28,066 bases of DNA from DATKMS01 sp041497995 (GTDB lineage Bacteria > Desulfobacterota > Binatia > HRBIN30): positions 1 to 28,066 of the forward strand of contig JBGQHM010000042.1 in NCBI GenBank assembly GCA_041497995.1, read 5' to 3'. Positions 16,351 through 23,180 of the stretch are shown here, piece by piece. Position numbers and translations under genes: made by a program. Under the pieces are notes generated by a model. It did not search any database, was not told the origin of the DNA, and saw only the letters and a list, made by a program, of their open reading frames with translations. How positions within the stretch are numbered: the first letter of the stretch is position 1; each line of letters opens with the position of its first letter.

Positions 16351-16608
16351 ATGTTCCTTCGCGTCCTGCGCATCGCGGCCGTCACGGTCGTGCTGCCGTT
16401 GTTGTTCGCGGTGTCACAGCGAGTCTCCGAAGCCCGTGGCAACGAGCCGGTGCCGGGCATCAACTGGGCCCTCGGCGTCGTGTCCGGCCTGTTCCTGGTG
16501 CGCGCGGTCGTCACCGAGCGGTTCCGCGGTCCGGAAGCCAACTTGCAGAAGGATCTCTTCTGGGGCGTCGCCGTAGGCGGCATCGTCACCATCATCTCCC
16601 GCTGCTAG
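16351..16608 (+). CDS. Small two- or three-span membrane protein
   Basis: The 85-residue product has hydrophobic segments at about 5-22 (VLRIAAVTVVLPLLFAVS), 38-52 (INWALGVVSGLFLVRAVV) and 68-82 (FWGVAVGGIVTII). No family is recognised. There is no visible ribosome site because the right arm of a hairpin repeat lies directly upstream. The stop codon is the start of the second copy of the direct repeat also found after the kinase gene. It could belong to the exporter operon or be separate. Confidence 0.6.
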   Translation: MFLRVLRIAAVTVVLPLLFAVSQRVSEARGNEPVPGINWALGVVSGLFLVRAVVTERFRGPEANLQKDLFWGVAVGGIVTIISRC

Positions 16609-16693
16609 CAACCCGTTGGACTTGGCAACCCGCAGCGACCCATCGGGGAGCGGGCCATAGAAATGACGCTGGCCGCAGGCCCTAGGTGACGAT
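16605..16693 (+). repeat. Direct repeat, copy B, starting at a gene's stop codon
   Basis: This is the partner of 7225-7311, in the same orientation and likewise beginning CTAGCA with the TAG serving as stop of the preceding gene. Shared blocks are GGACTTGGCA, GCGACC, AGCGGGCCATAGAAATGACG and GGCCGCAGGCCCT. The similarity fades after about 87 bases, although both copies then have an AATTCGG block after slightly different spacers. Confidence 0.8.
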
Positions 16694-16732
16694 CCCTAAT
16701 TCGGGGAAGGAGTGTTGCAGAACCGATGCGTA

Positions 16733-16769
16733 CTAACGCACGCTGGACTCAACGGCCACCGCTCAAATC
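16733..16769 (-). other. Possible degenerate second attC-like hairpin
   Basis: On the minus strand a hairpin (16769-16746) pairs GATTTGAGCGG with CCGTTGAGTC, leaving one extrahelical G and using wobble pairs, followed by GCGTTAG (16739-16733). The hairpin bulge and the GTTAG box are attC-like, but no matching left box (RYYYAAC) is visible. Listed as doubtful. Confidence 0.25.
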
Positions 16770-16826
16770 GAGCTGAATCACGATGGCTGCGCTCACCGCG
16801 ATGGGCTAGAGGCCGGGTGTGTCGGT

Positions 16827-16887
16827 TCCTAACGCCGTGCGGTTGAGCGGCACGTACTTGTGCGTCCGCTCGAACCGCTGGTTCGGC
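16827..16887 (-). mobile_element. Integron attC-like recombination site
   Basis: Read on the minus strand, the site starts GCCGAAC (16887-16881) and ends GTTAGGA (16833-16827), the positions of the R'' and R' boxes. Inside, GCGGTTCGAGCGG and CCGCTCAACCGC are inverted complements except for one extra base in the first arm, the extrahelical base that gives attC sites their strand polarity. The total length of 61 bases is within the known attC range. The site lies seven bases downstream of the DUF2283 stop in that gene's direction, which is where an attC sits in a gene cassette. No integrase gene is in the window, so this would be a lone attC or CALIN-type cassette. Confidence 0.6.
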
Positions 16888-16893
16888 CTGCTG

Positions 16894-17097
16894 CTACGTC
16901 CTACGCAGCACTTCCTGATACGAGACTTCCGGGAGCCGAGCATTGGTCCGCGCATGCTCGATCGTCATGTTCACGAGGTTCCCCTGCCGGTCGAGATCCA
17001 CGTAGATGCTCTCGCTAATCTCCTTGGTCTCGGCCACTTCATTCTCCGTGAACTCAACGAGGGCCGTATCGGTGTCTGCAAAGTACTTGACTCTCAT
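16894..17097 (-). CDS. DUF2283 family protein
   Basis: The 67-residue product (MRVKYFADTDTALVEF start, IYVDLDRQGNLVNMTIEHA core) is a clear DUF2283 protein, a small beta-rich family often paired with DUF4258 genes in a toxin-antitoxin-like arrangement. Function is unproven. The start ATG overlaps the stop of the upstream frameshifted DUF4258-like frame (ATGA overlap), typical of such pairs. An attC-like site follows the TAG stop by seven bases, so the pair may have arrived as an integron cassette. Confidence 0.88.
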   Translation of the reverse strand: MRVKYFADTDTALVEFTENEVAETKEISESIYVDLDRQGNLVNMTIEHARTNARLPEVSYQEVLRRT

Positions 17098-17338
17098 TGC
17101 TGACTCTCCTCGAACGACCTGTCGAAGAAGGCATTGTGCACCGTTTCACCGTCCTCTGGCAAAGTGACCCGTAGGACCTTCCCCGCTTCGGCGATCCGTG
17201 CCCATTTGCGAATCCGTCCGTCCGACTGAACCTGGGTCTTCTGTGGCTGCGCGATTACCTGCTTGTGATCCACTCGTCCCGGATCGTAGCGCGATCCGGC
17301 CGCATTCGCACGTGCTTGAAGTATTCGGTTGTCTTCAC
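17094..17338 (-). pseudogene. Frameshifted DUF4258-like gene
   Basis: Two frames together make one DUF4258-like protein. The first part (GTG at 17338 to TAA at 17257-17255) reads VKTTEYFKHVRMRPDRATIR then DEWI. The second part, in another frame from about 17275, reads VIAQPQKTQVQSDGRIRKWA and, further on, LRVTLPEDGETVHNAFFDRS, ending at the TGA overlapping the DUF2283 start. The RPDR, QSDGRIR.W and ETVHNAFFDR.F motifs are characteristic of the family. A single indel around 17258-17275 explains the break. It may be a real inactivation of the putative toxin half or a sequencing error. No ATG start is visible and an in-frame TAA lies upstream. Confidence 0.7.
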
Positions 17339-17479
17339 TTCGATCCTGACTCCGGATCTCGTCGCGGCCCGAATGCCTTAGTCACGATGTCTGGCCTCCT
17401 TCTGGCGGCTGGCTGCGGCTGGCCGCCTCGCCTCCCGAACCAAATCCGCATACCACGCAGGGTTCCTGCGGCCTGCCAA

Positions 17480-18589
17480 TCATATCGGTAGCCGGGCTCG
17501 TGTGTCCGGGCCGATCTCGTCGAGCCGCACTTCGCGTCCCTCACACGCCGAAACATGCGCGGCGATGGCAAAGCGGAGGGTGGCGGCGGCATCGTCGGCG
17601 TCCTGCGCCGGTTGGCGGCCTTCGATCAGTGCTTCGATGAAGTCGTGGGCGCCCAGGCGGAAGCTGTCGGCCCAGTCGCTCGGGATGTCGTGCCAGGCGC
17701 GTGTCTCGCCGTCGCGGTAGAGGACGAGCGCCGGTTCGTCGAGCAGAACTCCGGTGCATCTGTTCACCCAGATGATGCCCTCAGTGCCGTGGATCTCGAT
17801 GCGGTCGTCGCTGGCGTAGTACTTCGAGCGCACGCGCATGCCGATCGAGGCGATGACTTCCCAGCTGCCGAACTTCGGCACCCCGGCGTAGCGCCAGCTG
17901 ATCAACGCTGGGCCGTCGTACAGCGCATCTGGCCCGAAGCGGTTGACGTGAATCCACGCATGTACGCGCTCGACCGGCTCGGTGATGAAGAAGCGGCCCA
18001 TGTTGTAGCAGTGGTAACCGTGATCGAAGCACGTCGGGCCGCCGCCGCAGGTCTCCGGATCCATGCGCCAGGCTTGTGACGACTGCGGCACGCGCCAGCC
18101 GTCGTCGAAGCGCCCCGCTGCCGTCTTGATGCGCACCGAGAGCGGCTCGCCGATCGTGCCCGCCTGCACCAACTCGCGCGCCTTTACGTGCGGCGGATAG
18201 TGCATGAAGTTCTCGAACACACGCAGCCGGCGTCCGTTTTCCACCGCCGCTTCGTGTACGGCTTGCAGGTCGCCGAGCGTCAGCGTCGGCGGCTTCTGGA
18301 GAGAGACGTGTTTGCCCGCCTGCAGCGCTTCGATCGCGACCTTCTTATGGAGATGATGCGGCAGGAGGATCTCAACCGCGTTCACGTCGGGATCGCGCAG
18401 CAGTTCCTGATAGTCGCTGTATGCCTTCCTCGCTCGCCACTCCGCTTGCCGCTGCCGTGCCAGTACCGCGTCGCTGTCGCACACCGCAGTCAGCTCAGCC
18501 CGCGGGTGATCGAGGTAGCCGAGCACCTGTAGGGTGGCGATCCGTCCGCAGCCAATGAGTCCGACGTGCACGCGTTCGAGCGGTGTCAT
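17480..18589 (-). CDS. Gfo/Idh/MocA family oxidoreductase
   Basis: A 369-residue NAD(P)-dependent dehydrogenase-like protein, probably acting on a sugar or polyol. The N-terminal Rossmann domain has GLIGCGRIA at 10-18 and the acidic end of the second strand (AVCDSD, 35-40). The family catalytic EKP motif is present as QKP with K99 retained and Glu replaced by Gln. The C-terminal alpha/beta domain contains the CGGGPTCFDHGYHCYNMGRF segment, in which the DxGxH-like histidines are typical of the active site. Substrate unknown. The gene stands alone on the minus strand, divergent from the small membrane-anchored gene at 18683. The start gives the usual short lead before the Rossmann fold. Confidence 0.94.
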   Translation of the reverse strand: MTPLERVHVGLIGCGRIATLQVLGYLDHPRAELTAVCDSDAVLARQRQAEWRARKAYSDYQELLRDPDVNAVEILLPHHLHKKVAIEALQAGKHVSLQKPPTLTLGDLQAVHEAAVENGRRLRVFENFMHYPPHVKARELVQAGTIGEPLSVRIKTAAGRFDDGWRVPQSSQAWRMDPETCGGGPTCFDHGYHCYNMGRFFITEPVERVHAWIHVNRFGPDALYDGPALISWRYAGVPKFGSWEVIASIGMRVRSKYYASDDRIEIHGTEGIIWVNRCTGVLLDEPALVLYRDGETRAWHDIPSDWADSFRLGAHDFIEALIEGRQPAQDADDAAATLRFAIAAHVSACEGREVRLDEIGPDTRARLPI

Positions 18590-18682
18590 GCGGGACGTAT
18601 ACCACGAACCATCGGTGACGGTCTCAATTTCCGCTTGAGCAGTTCCCCCGACCGCCGTAGGCTGCGGCTACCAGGAGGACAT

Positions 18683-18877
18683 ATGGAGCAACTGTGGGCA
18701 CTGATTCATTACCTGCCGGATCATCCACGCGCCGCGCTCGGTGTGGTCGTTGCCCTGGGCGGCATCTATTGGCTGATGAACCGTAAGCCGAAGCTGATGC
18801 GTGAGGCGGACAAGCGACTCGAGGAGATCCGCAAGGAGCGCGGTGATCCGTACAACAAGCTCCGGCCGCTGGAGTGA
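18683..18877 (+). CDS. Small membrane-anchored protein
   Basis: From the ATG at 18683, six bases after an AGGAGG site at 18673-18678, the product is 64 residues. One membrane helix (ALGVVVALGGIYWLMN, residues 18-33) is followed by a charged amphipathic tail (READKRLEEIRKERGD). The open frame continues upstream, but that part is out of reach of a ribosome site. The family is unknown. It converges with the Crp/Fnr gene 12 bases downstream. The strong ribosome site supports a real gene. Confidence 0.75.
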   Translation: MEQLWALIHYLPDHPRAALGVVVALGGIYWLMNRKPKLMREADKRLEEIRKERGDPYNKLRPLE

Positions 18878-18889
18878 GTTGCGACCTCG

Positions 18890-19603
18890 TTACGCACTCG
18901 GTGTCGCCGCTGCTTGCAGGCCGGCGGCGTTGAGGACAACCACCGCTTGCCGGCGGTAACTGATCAGACCCGCGGACATCAGCGCGGCCATTGCCTTGCT
19001 GATGCGCTCTCGCGAGGCCCCAATCATATCGGCGAGGTTTTCATGCGTGATCGGTACCCCGATGCGCACTCCCACGGCTTCCTGGACACCAAACGTCGCT
19101 GCAAGATCGCCGATGGTGAGCGCCAGCCGGCCGCGCAGATCGAGTGCGGCGCAATGCACGAGGCGCATCGCGAAACGCGCCTGGCGCTCCAAGACGCGGT
19201 TGAAGAAGCGGACCACCGTCGTCGGCGGTAAGCCGGTGAGGACGCGCTCGAACTCGCGGCGCGGGACGACGGCGACGCTGGCGCCCGTGAATGCATCGGC
19301 AGCACTCAGCCGCGGGCGCTCACCCTCGACAATAGGGAATCCGAACATCGTGCCGGGTTGGTAGAGCACGCAGAGAATTCGCCGGCCGTTCGGCAGCACG
19401 ACGGAGACGCTGACTTCGCCGGCCAGCACAATGAAGATGCTGCCGCGATGCGTGCCTTGCGGGTAGATCGAGGCGCCGCGCGCGAACTGCCGTATCGTCG
19501 CGACGGCCAGCAGCGCATCGACTGTGCCACGGTCGAGACCCAGGTCCGCGGCCACGCGCGCCCGCGCCTTCGCGTAGCCGGTTGATTCTCCCGTGTGTGA
19601 CAT
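18890..19603 (-). CDS. Crp/Fnr family transcriptional regulator
   Basis: A 237-residue regulator with an N-terminal cyclic-nucleotide-binding-type beta roll (about 30-150; GSIFIVLAGEVSVSVVLPNG, GTMFGFPIV), a dimerisation helix, and a C-terminal winged helix. The recognition helix THENLADMIGASRERISKAM keeps the Crp-type RE.....K pattern, which predicts TGTGA half-sites. The cAMP-binding phosphate cassette is not a clear match and there is no Fnr cysteine cluster, so the ligand is unknown. A perfect TGTGA-N6-TCACA site covers the start codon. The gene is divergent from the amidohydrolase/P450/crotonase set and is the best candidate for its regulator. Confidence 0.93.
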   Translation of the reverse strand: MSHTGESTGYAKARARVAADLGLDRGTVDALLAVATIRQFARGASIYPQGTHRGSIFIVLAGEVSVSVVLPNGRRILCVLYQPGTMFGFPIVEGERPRLSAADAFTGASVAVVPRREFERVLTGLPPTTVVRFFNRVLERQARFAMRLVHCAALDLRGRLALTIGDLAATFGVQEAVGVRIGVPITHENLADMIGASRERISKAMAALMSAGLISYRRQAVVVLNAAGLQAAATPSA

Positions 19604-19611
19604 CGGTCACA
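19596..19611. promoter_or_regulatory. Perfect Crp-type operator over the regulator's start codon
   Basis: TGTGA (19596-19600), CATCGG, TCACA (19607-19611) form the consensus 16-base Crp palindrome. The CAT at 19601-19603 is the complement of the Crp/Fnr start codon, so binding would block its own transcription or initiation. The site is 134 bases before the amidohydrolase ATG and could also activate that gene. Confidence 0.7.
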
Positions 19612-19664
19612 GACTCGACCCGACGCTTCACCTACTGATTCCGCATCACGATGGCAACTAGAGG

Positions 19665-19722
19665 TCGTGTTCGTGCTCGTGAATCGTGCGCGCACGAACA
19701 CCAACACGGGCACGAGCACGAT
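19665..19722. repeat. Intergenic inverted repeat of the CGTGTTCGTGCTCG type, copy 2
   Basis: The left arm 19665-19682 and the right arm 19692-19722 are made of CGTGTTC/GTGCTCGTG units and their complements, with a short loop. It lies between the Crp-type operator and the amidohydrolase ribosome site (AGGAGG at 19732-19737), so it would be part of the leader if transcription starts near the operator. Confidence 0.75.
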
Positions 19723-19745
19723 CACCAAACCAGGAGGAAGAAACT

Positions 19746-20906
19746 ATGTCTGCGTTTGAAATGATTTCCGCCGATTCACACGTCGTCGAGTCGCCGGATC
19801 TGTGGGAGAAGTGGCTGCCGAAGGAGTTCCAGCCGAAGGCGCCGAAGTTAGTGAAAGATGCGGAAGGTGGCGATGCCTGGCAGTATCGACCCGGCACGCC
19901 GCCGGTGCCCCTCGGCCTGGTGACTACGTATCCGGGGCGCACGTACGAGCAGTTCAAATGGACCGGCGCGAAGTACGACAAGATCAATCAGGGTGCGTTC
20001 ATCGGCGCGACCCGCCTCAAAGAGCAGCAGATCGACGGGGTGGATGCGGAGGTACTGTATCCGTCGCAGCGCACCATGCGCCACTTCATGCTCGATGACG
20101 ACGACGTGTTCCACAAGCAGGGCATTCAGGCCTACAACAATTGGATGGCCCAGGAGTTCATGGCGGCCGACCCCAAGCGGCTTATTGGTTTGGCGCAGAT
20201 GCCGAACGTGGGCGTCGAGGCGATGATCGCCGAGATGCGGCGCGCCAAGCAGATGGGGATGCGCGGCGTCATCCTCTCCACGTGGCCGAGCGGTGCCACG
20301 TCGCTCAGCGTCGAGGACAATGCCTTTTGGACCGAAGCGGAGAAGCTCGACATGCCGGTCAGCATCCATCTCGGCGTCGCGTCGAAGCAGGCGGCGGGTG
20401 CAAAGGGGCAGCCGTCGACCGGCATGATGGAAGGGGCCGGTTTGCTCAGCACCGGTGTGAAGACGGTCGTCGGCTATTCGTGCGCCGGCATGGACAACAT
20501 GCCGGTGATCATCGCGGAGACCATCCTCTCCGGCCTCTTCGACAAGTTCCCGCGGTTGCGTTTCATCTCGGTCGAAGCTGGCGCCGGCTGGCTGCCGTAC
20601 TTCCTCGAGCAGATGGACGACCGCTACTTCCGCAATCGCACGTGGGCCAAGGTCGAGCTGGAAATGTTGCCGAGCGCTTACTTCCGCCGCAACTGGCTGC
20701 TCACCTTCGTGACGGACTTCTATGGCGTGCGTAACCGCCACGCGGTGGGGATCAACAACATGATGTGGTCCACCGACTATCCGCACCACATCTGCGACTG
20801 GCCGTACTCGCGGAAGTTGGCGAGCCAGATGTTCGCCGGCGTGCCGGAGAACGAGCGTCACCAGATCTGCGCCGGCAACGCTGCGGCGCTGTACAAGCTC
20901 CAATAG
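19746..20906 (+). CDS. Amidohydrolase family (amidohydrolase 2) protein
   Basis: A 386-residue metal-dependent hydrolase or decarboxylase of the ACMSD-like amidohydrolase 2 family. The ATG at 19746 follows AGGAGG by eight bases and puts the metal motif ISADSHVVE (D-x-H) right at the N-terminus as in the family; an upstream in-frame start adds only low-complexity residues from the repeat. Further signatures are PVSIHLG with a metal histidine, SVEAGAGWLPYFLEQMD, and WSTDYPHHICDWPYS with the catalytic aspartate. Family members cleave C-C or C-N bonds in aromatic and cyclic carboxylate breakdown. It is the first gene of a set with a P450 and a crotonase, which fits catabolism of a hydrophobic compound; the substrate is unknown. 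Confidence 0.93.
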   Translation: MSAFEMISADSHVVESPDLWEKWLPKEFQPKAPKLVKDAEGGDAWQYRPGTPPVPLGLVTTYPGRTYEQFKWTGAKYDKINQGAFIGATRLKEQQIDGVDAEVLYPSQRTMRHFMLDDDDVFHKQGIQAYNNWMAQEFMAADPKRLIGLAQMPNVGVEAMIAEMRRAKQMGMRGVILSTWPSGATSLSVEDNAFWTEAEKLDMPVSIHLGVASKQAAGAKGQPSTGMMEGAGLLSTGVKTVVGYSCAGMDNMPVIIAETILSGLFDKFPRLRFISVEAGAGWLPYFLEQMDDRYFRNRTWAKVELEMLPSAYFRRNWLLTFVTDFYGVRNRHAVGINNMMWSTDYPHHICDWPYSRKLASQMFAGVPENERHQICAGNAAALYKLQ

Positions 20907-20913
20907 GATGGCA

Positions 20914-20948
20914 GGGAGCGCAGAGCATTTGTTCGCTCTCGCGCTCCC
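20914..20948. repeat. Strong hairpin between the amidohydrolase and P450 genes
   Basis: GGGAGCGCAGAGC (20914-20926) and GCTCTCGCGCTCCC (20935-20948) pair over 13 bases with one bulge and an eight-base loop. It starts eight bases after the amidohydrolase stop. No T-run follows, so it may be an mRNA processing or stability element or a partial terminator rather than a strict one. Confidence 0.65.
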
Positions 20949-20980
20949 ACTCGCCTTGCTCTTGAGGTAGAAGAACGCGC

Positions 20981-22150
20981 ATGGAAGATCTGCTCGAAAC
21001 CTTCGGCGGCCACTTCATGAGCGAAGTGCCGGACCCGTATCCAGTCTACGCGCGCTTGCGACGCGAGGCGCCGGTGACGTGCCTCGACCTGCCGATGGCG
21101 CCGGCGTATATCGTCACGCGCTACGACGATGTCGTCACTGTCCTGAAGGACGCCGCGCTGTTCTCGTCGCACGCCAATGCCAAAGGCATCGGTCTCGTGA
21201 TGGGCAAGACGATCCTCGAAATGGACGGCAAGGAGCACACGCGTCACCGCAACATCGTCTCCATGGCCTTCGTACCCAAGGCATTGAAAGGCGAGCTGCC
21301 GGAAACGATCGGCGCGATCGCTCACGACATGATCGACCGCCTCGCGCGCGACGGCCACGCGGACCTGGTCGCGCAGTTCACGCGCACGTTTCCGCTGCGC
21401 GTCATCGCGCACGTCATCGGCGTACCGATCGAAGACTACGAGACCTTCAAGCGGTGGTCGCTCGACCTCATCGGCTTCGCCGACGATCCGCCCAAGGGCT
21501 TCGAGTCCGCAGAGAAGATCGTCGACTACCTGCGGCCGATCGTCGAGAGCCGGCGGACCGAACCGCGCGAAGACCTGATGAGCACGCTCGTGCACGCCGA
21601 GGTGGAGGGCCAGCGCCTCAGCGACGACGAGATCTACGGCTTCCTGAAACTATTGTTGCCGGCGGGGTCGGACACCACCTACCGGTTGATCGGCAGCGCA
21701 CTCTTTGCGCTGTTGACGCATCCCGAACAGCTGCAAGAAGTGTTGGCGGAGCGTTCGAAGATCGCCGCGGTGATCGATGAGACGCTGCGCTGGGAGGCGC
21801 CGGTACAGTACGCGGCGCGTGAGACGACGGCGCCCGTCGCGCTGGGCGGCGTCGACCTCCCGGAGGGAACGCAGTTGCTGACAGCGCTCGGCTCTGCCAA
21901 CCGCGACGAACGTCGCTTTGCAGACCCCGACCGCTTCGACATCCATCGGCACATTGAGGAGCACGTGGCCTTTGGATTCGGCCGGCACTTCTGCCTGGGG
22001 TCGCACCTCGCACGCCTGGAAGCGACCGTGGCACTCAACGCAATTCTCGATCGTTTGCCAAATCTGCATCTGGACCGATCGCAAGCCTGCCGTGTCGTCG
22101 GCCTGGCGTTCCGATCGCCGAACCGCTTGCCGGTGCTGTTTGACGTGTGA
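20981..22150 (+). CDS. Cytochrome P450
   Basis: A 389-residue soluble bacterial P450 monooxygenase. The haem-binding loop FGFGRHFCLGSHLA carries the axial cysteine C338. The K-helix ExxR is E267-R270 (DETLRW). The I-helix oxygen-activation motif is LPAGSDTTYR, and HTRHRNIVSMAF is the C-helix WxxxR-equivalent region. All conserved elements are present. The usual redox partners (ferredoxin and its reductase) are not next to it. It starts 74 bases after the amidohydrolase with a hairpin between and only a weak ribosome site (GAGG at 20964-20967). Probably hydroxylates the substrate handled by its neighbours; identity unknown. Confidence 0.95.
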   Translation: MEDLLETFGGHFMSEVPDPYPVYARLRREAPVTCLDLPMAPAYIVTRYDDVVTVLKDAALFSSHANAKGIGLVMGKTILEMDGKEHTRHRNIVSMAFVPKALKGELPETIGAIAHDMIDRLARDGHADLVAQFTRTFPLRVIAHVIGVPIEDYETFKRWSLDLIGFADDPPKGFESAEKIVDYLRPIVESRRTEPREDLMSTLVHAEVEGQRLSDDEIYGFLKLLLPAGSDTTYRLIGSALFALLTHPEQLQEVLAERSKIAAVIDETLRWEAPVQYAARETTAPVALGGVDLPEGTQLLTALGSANRDERRFADPDRFDIHRHIEEHVAFGFGRHFCLGSHLARLEATVALNAILDRLPNLHLDRSQACRVVGLAFRSPNRLPVLFDV

Positions 22151-22172
22151 CGGAGAGTGGCGGAAGCCTCCT

Positions 22173-22228
22173 GTAGGGCCCGCTGTGCGGACCAGTCTTG
22201 TATCAGAGGTCCGCACAGCGGACCCTAC
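22173..22228. repeat. Near-perfect 21-base inverted repeat (REP-like hairpin)
   Basis: The arms are 22173-22193 and 22208-22228, complementary except for one mismatch, with a 14-base loop. The left arm starts GTAGGGCCCGCTGTG, the right ends CACAGCGGACCCTAC. It lies in the 105-base gap between the P450 and crotonase genes. Only one copy is seen in this window. It has no T-run. Confidence 0.85.
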
Positions 22229-22255
22229 GCATGTACGAGTTGAAGGGGAGAACGA

Positions 22256-23074
22256 ATGGCTGAGTATCAGACGCTGTTGTATGACGAGAAGGATGGCGTG
22301 GCGTGGGTCACACTCAACCGACCCGAAGTGCACAACGCCTTCAACGTGCAGATGCAGCGCGAGCTGCACGAGCTGTGGCGCGGGCTGCGGCGCAACGATG
22401 CGGTGCGTGTCGCAGTGCTCACGGGTGCGGGTGACAAGGCCTTCTGTACCGGCATCGACCGAACGGAAACGATGGGCGAGCAGGCGAAGCCGGGGGAGCG
22501 CGTTGTTGGCGCGACGTCGACGCCGTTCATGTTCGACGATCCCGGCGCCAACATCGGACCGAAGAGCTGCGACTTGTGGAAGCCGGTGATCGCCGCGGTC
22601 AACGGCATGGCCTGCGGCGGTGCGTTCTACATGCTCGGCGAAGTCGAGTTCATCATCGCGGCGGAGCATGCGACGTTCTTCGACCCGCATGTCACCTACG
22701 GGATGACCGCGGCCTTCGAGCCGATGCACATGCTCCAGAAGATGCCGTTTCACGAGATCATGCGCCTGTCGTTGCTCGGCAATCACGAGCGGCTGTCGGC
22801 GCAGCGCGCGCATGCGATCGGCTTGGTGTCCGAAGTCGTCACCGCCGACAAGTTGCGGGAGACGGCGCAATGGGCTGCCGACGCGATTGCTTCGGCCCCG
22901 CCGCTGGCCATCCAAGGCACCGTACGAGCCATCTGGGCGGCGCGCGAGCTGTCACGTTCGCAAGCGCTCGGCCTCGGCTACGCCTTCGTCGGCATGGGGA
23001 CGAATCAAGAGTCCATCCGTCAAGGCCAGGCGGCCTTTGCGGCCGGCAAACGGGTGAAGTGGAAGCTGCGTTAG
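22256..23074 (+). CDS. Crotonase (enoyl-CoA hydratase/isomerase) family protein, atypical active site
   Basis: A 272-residue crotonase-fold protein with the start RPEVHNAFNVQMQREL, the first oxyanion loop GDKAFCTGID and the second AVNGMACGGAFYM. The two catalytic glutamates of classical enoyl-CoA hydratase (20 residues apart) are replaced here by Y125 and H145 (GGAFYMLG and FFDPHVTYG), so simple hydration is unlikely. Isomerase, hydrolase, decarboxylase or other acyl-CoA chemistry is possible. The ribosome site AAGGGGAG lies five bases before the ATG. It probably works with the amidohydrolase and P450 in one pathway. Confidence 0.92.
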   Translation: MAEYQTLLYDEKDGVAWVTLNRPEVHNAFNVQMQRELHELWRGLRRNDAVRVAVLTGAGDKAFCTGIDRTETMGEQAKPGERVVGATSTPFMFDDPGANIGPKSCDLWKPVIAAVNGMACGGAFYMLGEVEFIIAAEHATFFDPHVTYGMTAAFEPMHMLQKMPFHEIMRLSLLGNHERLSAQRAHAIGLVSEVVTADKLRETAQWAADAIASAPPLAIQGTVRAIWAARELSRSQALGLGYAFVGMGTNQESIRQGQAAFAAGKRVKWKLR

Positions 23075-23140
23075 GATCGTGCTCGTGATGGTAGAGCAAG
23101 GAGAACGGACACCAGCACGAACACGAGCACCAGCACGATC
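23075..23140. repeat. Intergenic inverted repeat of the CGTGTTCGTGCTCG type, copy 3
   Basis: GATCGTGCTCGTG starts directly after the crotonase TAG (23075-23087) and the right side (23109-23140) is a run of ACCAGCACGA/ACACGAGCAC units ending CAGCACGATC. The outer ten bases of the arms pair. It separates the crotonase and PHP-domain genes. Confidence 0.75.
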
Positions 23141-23180
23141 TCCTTGTTGAGCCGCAGGCCGCCTGTTACGTTTTCTGCGT

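Noticed and set aside
17335..17592. 85-codon minus-strand frame upstream of the DUF4258 remnant
   Set aside because: Overlaps the end of the Gfo/Idh/MocA gene in another frame and has no conserved motif.
19848..20903. 351-codon open frame antisense to the amidohydrolase
   Set aside because: Same antisense shadow pattern; the plus-strand gene has complete family motifs and a good ribosome site.
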